A stretch of 64,000 nt of DNA, from the NCBI RefSeq assembly GCF_009193295.2, contig NZ_CP059973.1:434001-498000 (forward strand), given 5' to 3'. The position numbers and the translations under genes were made by a program. A model generated the notes under the pieces. The model searched no databases and was not told the DNA's origin. It worked only from the letters and a program-made list of their open reading frames with translations. Below, in pieces: positions 45,141 to 53,301 of the stretch. This DNA is from Bacteroides luhongzhouii (GTDB taxonomy: Bacteria; Bacteroidota; Bacteroidia; Bacteroidales; Bacteroidaceae). The first letter of the stretch is position 1, and every line of letters starts with the position of its first letter.

Positions 45141-46353
45141 CGAAGCGGAGCGCATTGAGGGCAAACTATCCAAAAACGAGCGTATCGAAAGGCAGCTTAA
45201 CGTCCTGTATGACTTCCGGTTTAATACCGTGAAAAGCCGGACGGAATACCGGGCAGCAAATACCTCCGGCTTGTACCAGCCTGTTACGAAGTTCGCTTTG
45301 AACTCGTTCAGGCGCAGGCTGGATGTTACCGCAGGCGTTTCCACCTCTGCCGACAACATCCGTATGATACTGGAAAGTGATTTTGCCGAGAAAGTGCATC
45401 CTATACGGGAATATTTCACTGCCCTGCCCTTACTGAATCCCGCCAAAGATGGATATATCAAAAGACTGCTCGATACGGTACAGGTAGCCAATCCCGATAA
45501 ATGGGAAGAATATTTCACGAAATGGCTTGTCGGCGTGGTAGCCAATGCGATGAACGACACAGGATGTCAAAACCATACCTGTTTAGTCCTGACCGGTGAC
45601 AGACAGGGACAGTTCAAAACATGGTGGCTGGATAACCTTTGCCCGCCCCCGTTAAAGAACTACCTCTTTACAGGTAAGATAGACCCGCAAGGCAAGGACA
45701 TCCTCACACTGATAGCCGAATACCTGTTTATCAACATTGACGACCAGCTAAAGGAACTCAACAAGCAGAATGAAAATACCTTAAAGAACTTGATTACCAC
45801 CCCGGCAGTCAAGTACCGCAGACCATATGATATTTACATAGAGGAATACCCGCACTTAGCCAGTTTCATGGCTTCGGTGAATGGCAACGAGTTTTTGACC
45901 GACCCGACAGGCAGCAGGCGTTTTTTGCCGTTTGAAGTCCTGCACATCGACAAGCCGACAGTGGAAAGCATCTGCATGGATAACGTCTATTCGGAAATCA
46001 TGTACCTGTACCGGCAGGGTGTGCGTTACTGGTTCAATGATGCGGAGATTGAAAAACTGCATCTAACGAATGCAGCGTTTGAGGTGCAGACAATTGAGTT
46101 TGAGATGCTGATGCAGTATTTTGAGAAGCCAAGCGATGAAGAAGAAAGCCTTTTCTTTATGACAACGGCGCAAATCCTCACCCGTTTGCGGGAAGTATGC
46201 CCTATGCAGTTATCAGAAAAACGGTTAGGCGAAGCATTGCGTAAAGCCGGATTCAAACGGGTACAAAAACGCATTCATAGCAGCAATTATTCGGTATATG
46301 GGTACAGGATAAAGCATGTTTTAGTACCCTACACTGATAACGATTATGGTTAA
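45121..46353 (+). CDS. VirE/VapE-type P-loop ATPase (replication helicase-like)
   Basis: About 410 residues of the virulence-associated E family, a superfamily 3-related ATPase that probably works with the neighbouring primase in replication of the excised element. Visible features: CLVLTGDRQGQFKTWWLDNL in the Walker A position (a degenerate P-loop), GKDILTLIAEYLFINIDD, TPAVKYRRPYDIYIEEYP, and the sensor-like TDPTGSRRFLPFEV. The C-terminal ~100 residues form a small DUF3874-type winged helix (QILTRLREVCPMQLSEKRLG). I use the ATG at 45121 rather than 45094. Confidence 0.82.
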   Translation: MKKKRDNEAERIEGKLSKNERIERQLNVLYDFRFNTVKSRTEYRAANTSGLYQPVTKFALNSFRRRLDVTAGVSTSADNIRMILESDFAEKVHPIREYFTALPLLNPAKDGYIKRLLDTVQVANPDKWEEYFTKWLVGVVANAMNDTGCQNHTCLVLTGDRQGQFKTWWLDNLCPPPLKNYLFTGKIDPQGKDILTLIAEYLFINIDDQLKELNKQNENTLKNLITTPAVKYRRPYDIYIEEYPHLASFMASVNGNEFLTDPTGSRRFLPFEVLHIDKPTVESICMDNVYSEIMYLYRQGVRYWFNDAEIEKLHLTNAAFEVQTIEFEMLMQYFEKPSDEEESLFFMTTAQILTRLREVCPMQLSEKRLGEALRKAGFKRVQKRIHSSNYSVYGYRIKHVLVPYTDNDYG

Positions 46354-46685
46354 CACAATCGTTTTAAAGTTGGCTGCTACTGCATGCAGTAACTAGCTCA
46401 AAACATCTTACTGCGTTCTATTTATTGAATATCAGCAATTTATATAGCACGCAGTAAGCAGTAAGATAAAATCCTGAACTTTTGGGAATTTTTCAGAAAA
46501 AAGGAAATAAGAAAACAAAGTAGGTAATATTTCTATCTTTTATAGGGAAATAACTTACTTATCTTACTGCATAGAACATAATCCCTTGAAAAAAAAGAAA
46601 ATAGGCGTAGTAAGCAGGTTGTTTTTCTTCTTACTCTTTTCTTACTTCATTACTGCAATTTACAAACATTCAAAAAATAAAGATT
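46354..46685. other. Candidate replication origin with repeated CTTACTGC motifs
   Basis: 332 non-coding bases. Contains the perfect 14-bp palindrome TACTGCATGCAGTA (46378-46391) and CTTACTGC or its complement at 46407-46414, 46451-46458, 46458-46465 and 46563-46570. Related partial copies lie near 46609-46617 and 46650-46656. Its place between the VirE ATPase and the primase suits an origin or an iteron-type regulator site. Confidence 0.5.
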
Positions 46686-47720
46686 ATGACTTATAAGGAA
46701 GCTAACGACATAAGTATCAAGGATTATTTGGAATCACTCGGCATTCTGCCCGTAGTGGACAAGTTTTATTACGGCATGTACCACAGCCCGTTCCGTCAGG
46801 ATGATACGCCCAGTTTCAAGGTCGATTACGGCGTGAACCTATGGTGTGACTTTGGAACAGGCGAGGGCGGTTCGCTCATCGACCTTGTGATGAAGCAATA
46901 CGGCTGCAACGCTTACGGGGCTATCTGCCGGCTGGAACAGGGAAACGGCAAATCTTTTTCTTTTCAAGGGAAAGAACTTTCGGAAAGAAATCCAACAGAT
47001 GAAAGGAAGCGACCCGGCAACCCGGTAGAAATCCGCAAAATCCAGCCGTTGCAGAACCCGGCACTCATAGATTATTTGAAAAGCCGGAATATTCCCCCTG
47101 AAATGGCAGCGCACCATGTGCAGGAAATGTATTACCGTATCGGTGACAAATCCTATTTTGCGCTTGCTTTCAAGAACGATGCCGGAGGGTATGAGCTTCG
47201 CAATTCCCGTTTCAAGGGCAGCACATCCCCCAAAGACATTACCCACATACGACAGCCGGGGAAATCGAATGATACCTGTTTCGTATTCGAGGGAGTTATG
47301 GACTATCTTTCTTTTATAGCCATCCGGCAGAAGACCAACCCTGTCTATCCCTGTCTTGACTGGCAGGATTATGTTATTCTGAACTCGACCGCCAACGTGG
47401 ATAAAGCTCTATACCCTTTAGCCGACTACGAGAAAATACATTGTCTTTTGGATAATGACGAAGCAGGACGCAAAGCCGTAGAAGCCATACAAAAGGAATA
47501 CAGTTGGCATGTGCGTGATTCATCCTATCTGTATAGTGAATGCAAGGACTTGAACGATTACCTGTGCGGGAAGAAGTTCAGCCAGCAAACGGATAGGATG
47601 CAACAGGTAGCCAAACAATCACAACCGGAGAAGCAAACACAGCCAGTCAAGCATCAACAGCCGGAAGAGAAAAACAGACAATCTCCCGGTGAAAAAAGAA
47701 AAAGGGGCAGGCGATTGTAA
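46686..47720 (+). CDS. Toprim primase (DnaG-like)
   Basis: 344 residues. The N-terminal ~90 residues resemble the CHC2 zinc-binding domain of DnaG (YHSPFRQDDTPSFKVDYGVN followed by WCDFGTGEGGSLIDLVMKQY) but most zinc ligands are absent. The Toprim domain carries CFVFEGVMDYLSF (Glu) and HCLLDNDEAGRKA (DxD-type). The C-terminal ~50 residues are a Gln/Lys-rich low-complexity tail. It probably primes replication of the excised element. Located between the candidate origin and the mobilization region. Confidence 0.85.
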   Translation: MTYKEANDISIKDYLESLGILPVVDKFYYGMYHSPFRQDDTPSFKVDYGVNLWCDFGTGEGGSLIDLVMKQYGCNAYGAICRLEQGNGKSFSFQGKELSERNPTDERKRPGNPVEIRKIQPLQNPALIDYLKSRNIPPEMAAHHVQEMYYRIGDKSYFALAFKNDAGGYELRNSRFKGSTSPKDITHIRQPGKSNDTCFVFEGVMDYLSFIAIRQKTNPVYPCLDWQDYVILNSTANVDKALYPLADYEKIHCLLDNDEAGRKAVEAIQKEYSWHVRDSSYLYSECKDLNDYLCGKKFSQQTDRMQQVAKQSQPEKQTQPVKHQQPEEKNRQSPGEKRKRGRRL

Positions 47721-47780
47721 CCGGTAGGACAGGCACAATGTACCAACGACAAGCGGTGTGATTTTGGAGAGCAAGGTTAT

Positions 47781-47823
47781 GTTTCGGTAGACCGAAACCC
47801 TTTGCTTTGCTCATCGCAAAGGG
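47781..47823. other. Candidate oriT: two adjacent inverted repeats upstream of mobC
   Basis: GTTTCGGTAGACCGAAAC (47781-47798; 8-bp stem, 2-nt loop) directly followed by CCCTTTGC...GCAAAGGG (47798-47823; 8-bp stem). Position just before mobC/mobA is the usual oriT location. The nick site cannot be assigned. Confidence 0.5.
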
Positions 47824-47877
47824 AAATTTCTCCCGTTGGTCGCAATTTCTAAGATACTACCTAAAAAGCAAAAACGT

Positions 47878-48261
47878 ATGACAGAGATAAGACACAAGTC
47901 AGGAGGTCGCCCGGCAAAGAACCGGATAGACAAACAAAAACGGGTAGTCAGTACAAAGCTGACAGAGTTACAGTATTACGCTATCAAGAAGCGAGCCGGG
48001 GAATCCGGTCTGCCTATTAGCGAATACGTCCGGCAAGCGGTTGTTTCGGCAGAGGTAATACCCCGGCTGAACAGACAGGATGCAGACACTATCCGCAAAT
48101 TGGCAGGAGAAGCCAACAACCTCAACCAGCTTGCACACCGTGCCAATGCAGGAGGGTTTGCGCTCGTGGCTGTGGAGCTTGTGAAACTGAAAAACAGGAT
48201 TATTGAAATCATAAACCAGTTATCGGATGATTGGAAAAATAAAAAAGGGAAGCGGATTTAA
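47878..48261 (+). CDS. mobC: MobC-family mobilization accessory protein
   Basis: 127 residues. A ribbon-helix-helix-type N-terminus (KRVVSTKLTELQYYAIKKRA) is followed by the MobC signature GLPISEYVRQAVVS and ANNLNQLAHRANAGG. It should bind oriT and help the relaxase. The ATG at 47878 is chosen; an in-frame ATG 14 codons earlier overlaps the oriT side. The 3' end overlaps mobA by 35 bases. Confidence 0.88.
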   Translation: MTEIRHKSGGRPAKNRIDKQKRVVSTKLTELQYYAIKKRAGESGLPISEYVRQAVVSAEVIPRLNRQDADTIRKLAGEANNLNQLAHRANAGGFALVAVELVKLKNRIIEIINQLSDDWKNKKGKRI

Positions 48262-49147
48262 AGGCTGTGTGAACTATGTACTTGGCAAGGAACAGGCAGC
48301 TTTGCTTCATGCGGAGGGAGTATTAGCCGAAAGTAAGCAGGACATTATCCGTAGTTTCTGTATGCAAACAGAAATGAATCCCGGTTTGAAGAAGCCAGTC
48401 GGACATATTGCGCTAAGTTATTCGGCAGTGGATGCCCCAAAACTAACAGACGAGAAAATGATACAGTTGGCACAGGAGTACATGCGTGAAATGAAAATCA
48501 CCGATACGCAATATATTATCGTGCGGCATCAAGACCGGGAGCATCCGCATGTGCATATCGTATTCAACCGGATAGATAATAACGGTAAAACCATTTCAGA
48601 CAGCAACGATATGTACCGGAACGAGCAAGTTTGCAAAAAGCTGAAAGAAAAACACGGACTGTATTTTGCCAAAGGGAAAGAACAGGTGAAACAACATCGT
48701 CTAAAAGAGCCGGACAAAACGAAATATAAGATTTACACGGCTGTAAAGAATGAAATCAGAAAATCAAGGAACTGGCAGCAGTTACAGGAGCAGTTAACGG
48801 AAAAAGGAATCAGCATTCAGTTCAAACACAAAGGGCAGACGGATGAGATACAGGGTATTTCCTTTTCCAAAGGTGAATACACGTTCAAAGGCTCGGAGAT
48901 TGACCGCATTTTCAGTTTTTCCAAATTGGATAAATATTTCAGGAATGCAAGGTTGACAACAGCCGGAAGCAACAAGCAAACGATTACCCCACAAACACAG
49001 GAACCAGCAATAAACAAAAGTGATAATTCGCTACTGGTAGGTTTAGACGGTTTGTTTTCCGTTTCCTCCTCTCCGGTTGATGAAACGCCTGACAATCCCG
49101 ATTTGAGAAAGAAGAAGAAAAAAAAGAAACGACAATTTAAGTTATAA
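48227..49147 (+). CDS. mobA: MobA/VirD2-type relaxase
   Basis: Nickase that cuts oriT and leads the DNA strand into a recipient. N-terminal MIGKIKKGSGFKGCVNYVLG contains the usual start of Bacteroides relaxases. The metal-binding histidines are in REHPHVHIVFNRID (HxH pattern) after YIIVRHQD. The catalytic residue near the N-terminus is probably Tyr17. The C-terminus is Lys-rich (KKKKKKRQF). At 306 residues it is a compact relaxase typical of mobilizable transposons. Confidence 0.9.
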   Translation: MIGKIKKGSGFKGCVNYVLGKEQAALLHAEGVLAESKQDIIRSFCMQTEMNPGLKKPVGHIALSYSAVDAPKLTDEKMIQLAQEYMREMKITDTQYIIVRHQDREHPHVHIVFNRIDNNGKTISDSNDMYRNEQVCKKLKEKHGLYFAKGKEQVKQHRLKEPDKTKYKIYTAVKNEIRKSRNWQQLQEQLTEKGISIQFKHKGQTDEIQGISFSKGEYTFKGSEIDRIFSFSKLDKYFRNARLTTAGSNKQTITPQTQEPAINKSDNSLLVGLDGLFSVSSSPVDETPDNPDLRKKKKKKKRQFKL

Positions 49148-49151
49148 GCGT

Positions 49152-49877
49152 ATGGAAGAAAATTTGATTTTAGAGGGGCTTCTCTCTATGGTTACGGAAC
49201 TGAAAGAGAAGCAGGAACAACAGGTGACACCAGCCAGCCGGGAGGAAACGATAAACCGACTGGATGTTATCGAGCAGCGTATTTTGGAACTACAGAGAAA
49301 GCCTGCCATTCCTGAAAACATAGTGCAGGAGATTTTAAGTCAAATCGCCAGTATCAAGCAAGGACAGTCCGAGAACCAAAAACAAGACCTTGAAGATATA
49401 AAGGGGCTTATCGTAGCTTCACACAGGTATTTCAAGGAGAAAGTAAAGATATTGTTTCCGGCTAACACACAACAATTGGAAAAGATAGAACCCAGTTCTT
49501 TATATGACAAAATTCTAAACCTGATTACTCCCTACTTAAAACCTAAATACTTTCTTTTTTCATCAGGAATACTCATTTGCCTTATATCGTTAGTCCTGAA
49601 TATCCGCTTTGCGGAACGGATGCAGCAGTTACAAGACAATGATATAAAATACCGTTATCTCCTGATGAAAGGAAAGGCAGACGGAAGCAGCTTCGATTTG
49701 CTGGAAATGAATTTCAGCCGGAAACGGGATAATGCTTTTATTCAAAGCGTAACAGATACGGTTATAGATTTTGAATATCGTAGCCGTAAGCAAGCGGAAG
49801 CGTTGGAACGTGCAAGGCTGTTGGACGAGCAAGCCAAACAGTTAAAAAAGGAAGCGGATAAGTTAGGAAAACCATAG
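49152..49877 (+). CDS. Coiled-coil membrane protein of the mobilization operon
   Basis: 241 residues of no family I can name with certainty. Residues about 10-110 are strongly helical and charged (LKEKQEQQVTPASREE, VIEQRILELQRK). One membrane segment follows (about 136-156, FLFSSGILICLISLVLNI), then a second charged helix (SRKQAEALERARLLDEQAK). It starts 5 bases after mobA, so it is probably a MobB-like accessory protein linking the relaxosome to the membrane. Confidence 0.65.
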   Translation: MEENLILEGLLSMVTELKEKQEQQVTPASREETINRLDVIEQRILELQRKPAIPENIVQEILSQIASIKQGQSENQKQDLEDIKGLIVASHRYFKEKVKILFPANTQQLEKIEPSSLYDKILNLITPYLKPKYFLFSSGILICLISLVLNIRFAERMQQLQDNDIKYRYLLMKGKADGSSFDLLEMNFSRKRDNAFIQSVTDTVIDFEYRSRKQAEALERARLLDEQAKQLKKEADKLGKP

Positions 49878-49886
49878 AAAAAAGAG

Positions 49887-49918
49887 AGCCGGAGTAAGTG
49901 ATACCCACCACTCCGGCT
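49887..49918. terminator. Hairpin between convergent mobilization and HTH genes
   Basis: 9-bp stem AGCCGGAGT/ACTCCGGCT with a 14-nt loop, 10 bases after the stop of the membrane protein gene. A weak T tract follows on each strand. Confidence 0.6.
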
Positions 49919-49926
49919 TATCTGTC

Positions 49927-50280
49927 TTACTTCTTTTCCCCGAACTGCTTTTCAAAGTTACGGAGCATGACCGCATTAAACCGTTCCTTGATGAACTTCC
50001 GTACATCCGAAGCCCGGTAATAGACTTTTCCACTAATCAACATATAGGGAAGCTCGTTTTTGCTTCGCAGCCGTTGCAATGTTCTGATACTCACTTTGAA
50101 TAACAGGCATAAATCCTGATTATCCAGCAGGTTATCATCTTCGGGCATCACCTTACCGGCATTACGCAATACCCGTACATCCTTGCAAAGCTCATCCAAT
50201 TTATCAAATAGCTTTTGCATCCATTCTTTGAAATCGTAGTTTTCTATATACATATTTGCTTCATTTTTCAGATTATACAT
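49927..50280 (-). CDS. Helix-turn-helix excisionase-like protein
   Basis: 117 residues with the same winged helix as 44204-44485: LLDNQDLCLLFKVSIRTLQR and NELPYMLISGKVYYRASDV. It is the third copy of this type in the element, probably regulating excision or mobilization. A GAACTTTG box (one mismatch from the -7 consensus) is at 50308-50315 on its strand. A start at 50253 (MYIENYDF) is also possible. Confidence 0.75.
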   Translation of the reverse strand: MYNLKNEANMYIENYDFKEWMQKLFDKLDELCKDVRVLRNAGKVMPEDDNLLDNQDLCLLFKVSIRTLQRLRSKNELPYMLISGKVYYRASDVRKFIKERFNAVMLRNFEKQFGEKK

Positions 50281-50383
50281 TCTCGTTTGTCAATCGATTG
50301 ATGAAGCAAAGTTCAGAAAACCAGCGCAAAGAAATTACGGGGTAGTACATGGAATCCCCTATAAATTGAAACTAAGTCATTGA

Positions 50384-50996
50384 TTATCTATATCCTTTTT
50401 TATCATGTTCGTTTCGGATAAGGTCAGCCAATCCATTAAGAAATTCGGTCAGCTTGCCCGGCTTTCGCTTTATTACGTCCTCATGCTTTTGGTGATAGTC
50501 TTTCAGTTGAATGTTAAACACCCATTCAAAGGCTTTAGACAAGTCGGACAAGAAAGCTGGTTTTCCATTTTTATAGACGATACGTTTGGAAAGGAATAAA
50601 CCGCTGATAATTTCCATTATATCAATCAGATTTGTTTTGTCTGCCAAATAAAGAGGGGAAAAAGGTTGTTTGTTAAAGTGTGATTTGAATTGCTCCGGGT
50701 ACTTGATACGCCATTCCACAAGGCGTATTTCATTGTTCAGTAGCCCAATCGCTTCATCAATAAGATACAAATAAGGCATTTTTTTCTTGCTCAAACCGCA
50801 CATGATACGATTTAAGTCTATACAATCCGAAAGAAAGGTAGCGTAGTAAAACGCTATTATTCTGTTCATTGATACTAAAATCAGCCAAGTGAATAGCCAA
50901 TTCCTCAATAGCTTCCATAAACTCTGATACGGAAACTTTACGTTGTGAGCATTCCGATAATAATCGAAAGAAACTCAAATCTGATATTTTGTTCAT
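50384..50996 (-). pseudogene. RteC-like regulator, interrupted by a frameshift
   Basis: Two overlapping frames make one protein of about 200 residues. The first (from 50996, MNKISDLSFFRLLSECSQ to FSINEQNNSV) and the second (YYATFLSDCIDLNRIMCG to the stop at 50384) join if one T is removed from the TTTT run at 50848-50851. The C-terminal part (LSDLSKAFEWVFNIQLKDYH, then RKPGKLTEFLNGLADLIR) resembles RteC, the excision regulator of CTnDOT-type elements. Either a real mutation or a sequencing error; an independently started shorter protein at 50869 (MNRIIAFYY) is the other option. Confidence 0.65.
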
Positions 50997-51040
50997 ACAA
51001 TAGAAATACTAAATGTTTTTTTATTAAGCACATATATTTG

Positions 51041-51679
51041 TCATCCCATTAAATAGCATTCAAGTGAAGCTATTGAATAAAAAACATTCCCAGCATTGTG
51101 AGCTTCTAATTTTTGTGCATCTAAGCAAGAAGTTACCCATGAAGCAGATAAACATCGTATTCCAACTTCCCTACAAGACACAATATCTGAAACTGTATCA
51201 CCTATATATATCATTTCATCCGGTTGTAATTTATAATCTGCGAGCAGTTCCCTAAAATTCTCTGCTTTATTATTTTTGAAAGGATTTCCAGTTTTTACTT
51301 TATCAAAACACGTGTCCATATTAAATTGACGTAATGTTATCGCACAGCTCTTTTCTCCTTTTCCTGTAACCAAAGCAATAAGAATAGATTTCTTTTTTAA
51401 CTTCTCAATCAGTTCTGTTATACCGTCAAAAGGACGAGGGCACATTATATGCATTTGTTCGTATATCACGTAGAAGTCATCCAAAGCATTTTCCCCATTA
51501 TAACCAACAAGTTTTTTTATCATCCCTTTTTCATTTAACCCAAAAGTTTCTAAAATATCATTTTCGGATACATCATTAAGAGTAACATAGGGAGTTACTG
51601 CCTTTTTTAAGGCTTTGAGGCACATGGGAATTGTATCTCCGATTGTACCGTCTAAATCAAAGGCTACTAATTTAATCAT
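51041..51679 (-). CDS. HAD-family hydrolase (phosphatase)
   Basis: 212 residues with the full set of HAD motifs: DLDGTIGDT (nucleophile Asp9 region), VTGKGEKS for motif II/Thr, Lys in KTGNPFKNNK, and MIYIGDTVSDIVSCREVGI (motif IV). The cap region after motif I is helical, as in phosphoglycolate phosphatase and beta-phosphoglucomutase relatives. It starts 4 bases after the acetyltransferase gene. Probably a small-molecule phosphatase; substrate unknown. Confidence 0.85.
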   Translation of the reverse strand: MIKLVAFDLDGTIGDTIPMCLKALKKAVTPYVTLNDVSENDILETFGLNEKGMIKKLVGYNGENALDDFYVIYEQMHIMCPRPFDGITELIEKLKKKSILIALVTGKGEKSCAITLRQFNMDTCFDKVKTGNPFKNNKAENFRELLADYKLQPDEMIYIGDTVSDIVSCREVGIRCLSASWVTSCLDAQKLEAHNAGNVFYSIASLECYLMG

Positions 51680-51683
51680 AACC

Positions 51684-52280
51684 TTACATTTGATTGATTT
51701 TCCGTATCACCCGGCAAGGATTTCCTACCGCCAAGCTATTTGCCGGAATATCTTTGGTTACAACACTTCCTGCACCAATCACACATTTTTGCCCTATTGT
51801 CACTCCCGGTAAAATAATTACTCCACCGCCAATCCAGCAGCCATCCTCTATCATGACAGGGAGGGCAAAAGTTCGACGGACATATTTACAGCCATCCGGG
51901 GTTTCTGTCAATACAAGCCGTTCATTAAACTCTACTGGGTGAGTTGCCGTATAGATTTGCACATTAGGTGCTACCAGTACATTGTTCCCTATGGTAATCT
52001 TATTGCAATCGACAAATGTACAACCGGTATTTACAGTGACATTATCACCGATATGTATATTGCATCCATAATCACATATAAACGAATGACCGACAGAAAC
52101 ATTTGCACCTATGCTTCCAAACATTTCCTTTAGTAAGGCATATTTTTCAGTCTTTTGGTCATACGGCAAAGAATTGTATTTCATCAACAAGTGATGAGCT
52201 TTACTTTTCAAATCCATAAAAAATGGGTCGTGGCAATCATACCATTCACCAGCCAAACATTTTTCCATTTCAGTTTTCAT
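51684..52280 (-). CDS. Hexapeptide-repeat sugar O-acetyltransferase
   Basis: 198 residues of the maltose/galactoside O-acetyltransferase type. N-terminal Mac domain (EKCLAGEWYDCHDPFFMDL), then left-handed beta-helix repeats (GCNIHIGDNVTVNTGC, GGGVIILPGVTIGQKCVIGA). The catalytic His is in YTATHPVEF. Trimeric, cytoplasmic, acetyl-CoA dependent. It leads the two-gene unit with the HAD gene; the promoter box is at 52304-52311 and a divergent AraC regulator lies at 52391. Confidence 0.9.
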   Translation of the reverse strand: MKTEMEKCLAGEWYDCHDPFFMDLKSKAHHLLMKYNSLPYDQKTEKYALLKEMFGSIGANVSVGHSFICDYGCNIHIGDNVTVNTGCTFVDCNKITIGNNVLVAPNVQIYTATHPVEFNERLVLTETPDGCKYVRRTFALPVMIEDGCWIGGGVIILPGVTIGQKCVIGAGSVVTKDIPANSLAVGNPCRVIRKINQM

Positions 52281-52303
52281 AAGCTATAATTTTAAATATG
52301 TTG

Positions 52304-52311
52304 CAAAGTTA
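52304..52311 (-). promoter_or_regulatory. -7 promoter box TAACTTTG of the acetyltransferase-HAD unit
   Basis: CAAAGTTA on the plus strand, an exact consensus match on the minus strand, 24 bases before the ATG at 52280. Confidence 0.55.
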
Positions 52312-52390
52312 TACCGATTGTTCGGCTGATTTCAGGTATTATTTTTCGTTATTTTGGTATTAATCCGTTTTTTAGGGCTATATTTATGGC

Positions 52391-53230
52391 ATGAAAAGAG
52401 AAAACCTACATCAACCATTCGAAATTAGTTTTAGCGAGCTTGACGAATCCTTGCTAAAAGAGCATGAACATACCTTTTTTGAATTAGTATATATTCTTTC
52501 AGGAACAGGCATCCAATGGATTAACAACAATATGTTTCCTTATCATGACGGACATTTGTTTATGATTACTCCCGGAGATACGCATTCTTTCGAAATCCAT
52601 ACAACAACTAAGTTTGTCGACATCAAGTTTAACGACATATATATACATTCTTCTGTTTTCGGTGCTGAAAATATTCAAAGACTGGAGTTTATTCTTCAAC
52701 ATGCTAATCATCAACCCGGTTGTATACTAAGAAATAAAGTAGATAAGTTACTGGTGAAACCCATGATTGAAGCTATTATCAGGGAATATATTAACCGAAA
52801 TTTATACAGTAAGGAGATTATAACACAAATAATTAATACGATTATTATTGTGGTAGCACGCAATATCGCAATGTTCTTGCCTGAACAGGTGGATGAATGC
52901 TCTGAGGACAAATCGCTTGACATATTACAGTATATTCAAGCAAACATCTATAAAACAGGTAAAATCAGAGCAAAAGATATAAGCCAACATTTTGGCATTT
53001 CGGAGAATTATTTAGGACGATATATCAAAAAACATACTAATGAAACTATGCAGCAATACATTTTAAACTACAAACTAAAGTTAGTAGAAAATAGATTATT
53101 GCATAGTCAAATGAGAATTTGTGAAATCGTTGAAGAATTGGGATTTACCGATGAGAGCCATCTTAATAAGTTTTTCAAAAAGTATAGAGGATGCAGCCCC
53201 TCTAATTTCAGAAAGAACAATTTGAAGTAA
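52391..53230 (+). CDS. AraC-family transcriptional regulator
   Basis: 279 residues. N-terminal cupin sensor domain (about 10-90, KEHEHTFFELVYILSGTGIQ and HLFMITPGDTHSF) and C-terminal double helix-turn-helix (about 180-277, ISQHFGISENYLGRYIKKHT and IVEELGFTDESHLNKFFKKY). It is divergent from the acetyltransferase-HAD pair and is their probable regulator, responding to a small carbohydrate-like ligand. Confidence 0.88.
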   Translation: MKRENLHQPFEISFSELDESLLKEHEHTFFELVYILSGTGIQWINNNMFPYHDGHLFMITPGDTHSFEIHTTTKFVDIKFNDIYIHSSVFGAENIQRLEFILQHANHQPGCILRNKVDKLLVKPMIEAIIREYINRNLYSKEIITQIINTIIIVVARNIAMFLPEQVDECSEDKSLDILQYIQANIYKTGKIRAKDISQHFGISENYLGRYIKKHTNETMQQYILNYKLKLVENRLLHSQMRICEIVEELGFTDESHLNKFFKKYRGCSPSNFRKNNLK

Positions 53231-53279
53231 ACCATATACATATCCTTGTTTTTAGAGTTATTGAAACAATAGAAATGAC

Positions 53280-53287
53280 TATTTTTG
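53280..53287 (+). promoter_or_regulatory. -7 promoter box TATTTTTG of the AlbA_2 gene
   Basis: Exact consensus match 14 bases before the first ATG at 53302, which favours the ATG at 53308 or a very short leader. Confidence 0.45.
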
Positions 53288-53301
53288 CATTATATTTATA
53301 G

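Noticed and set aside
45003..45560. Open frame of 185 codons on the minus strand
   Set aside because: Antisense to the VirE-type gene and the preceding HTH gene; no recognisable domain.
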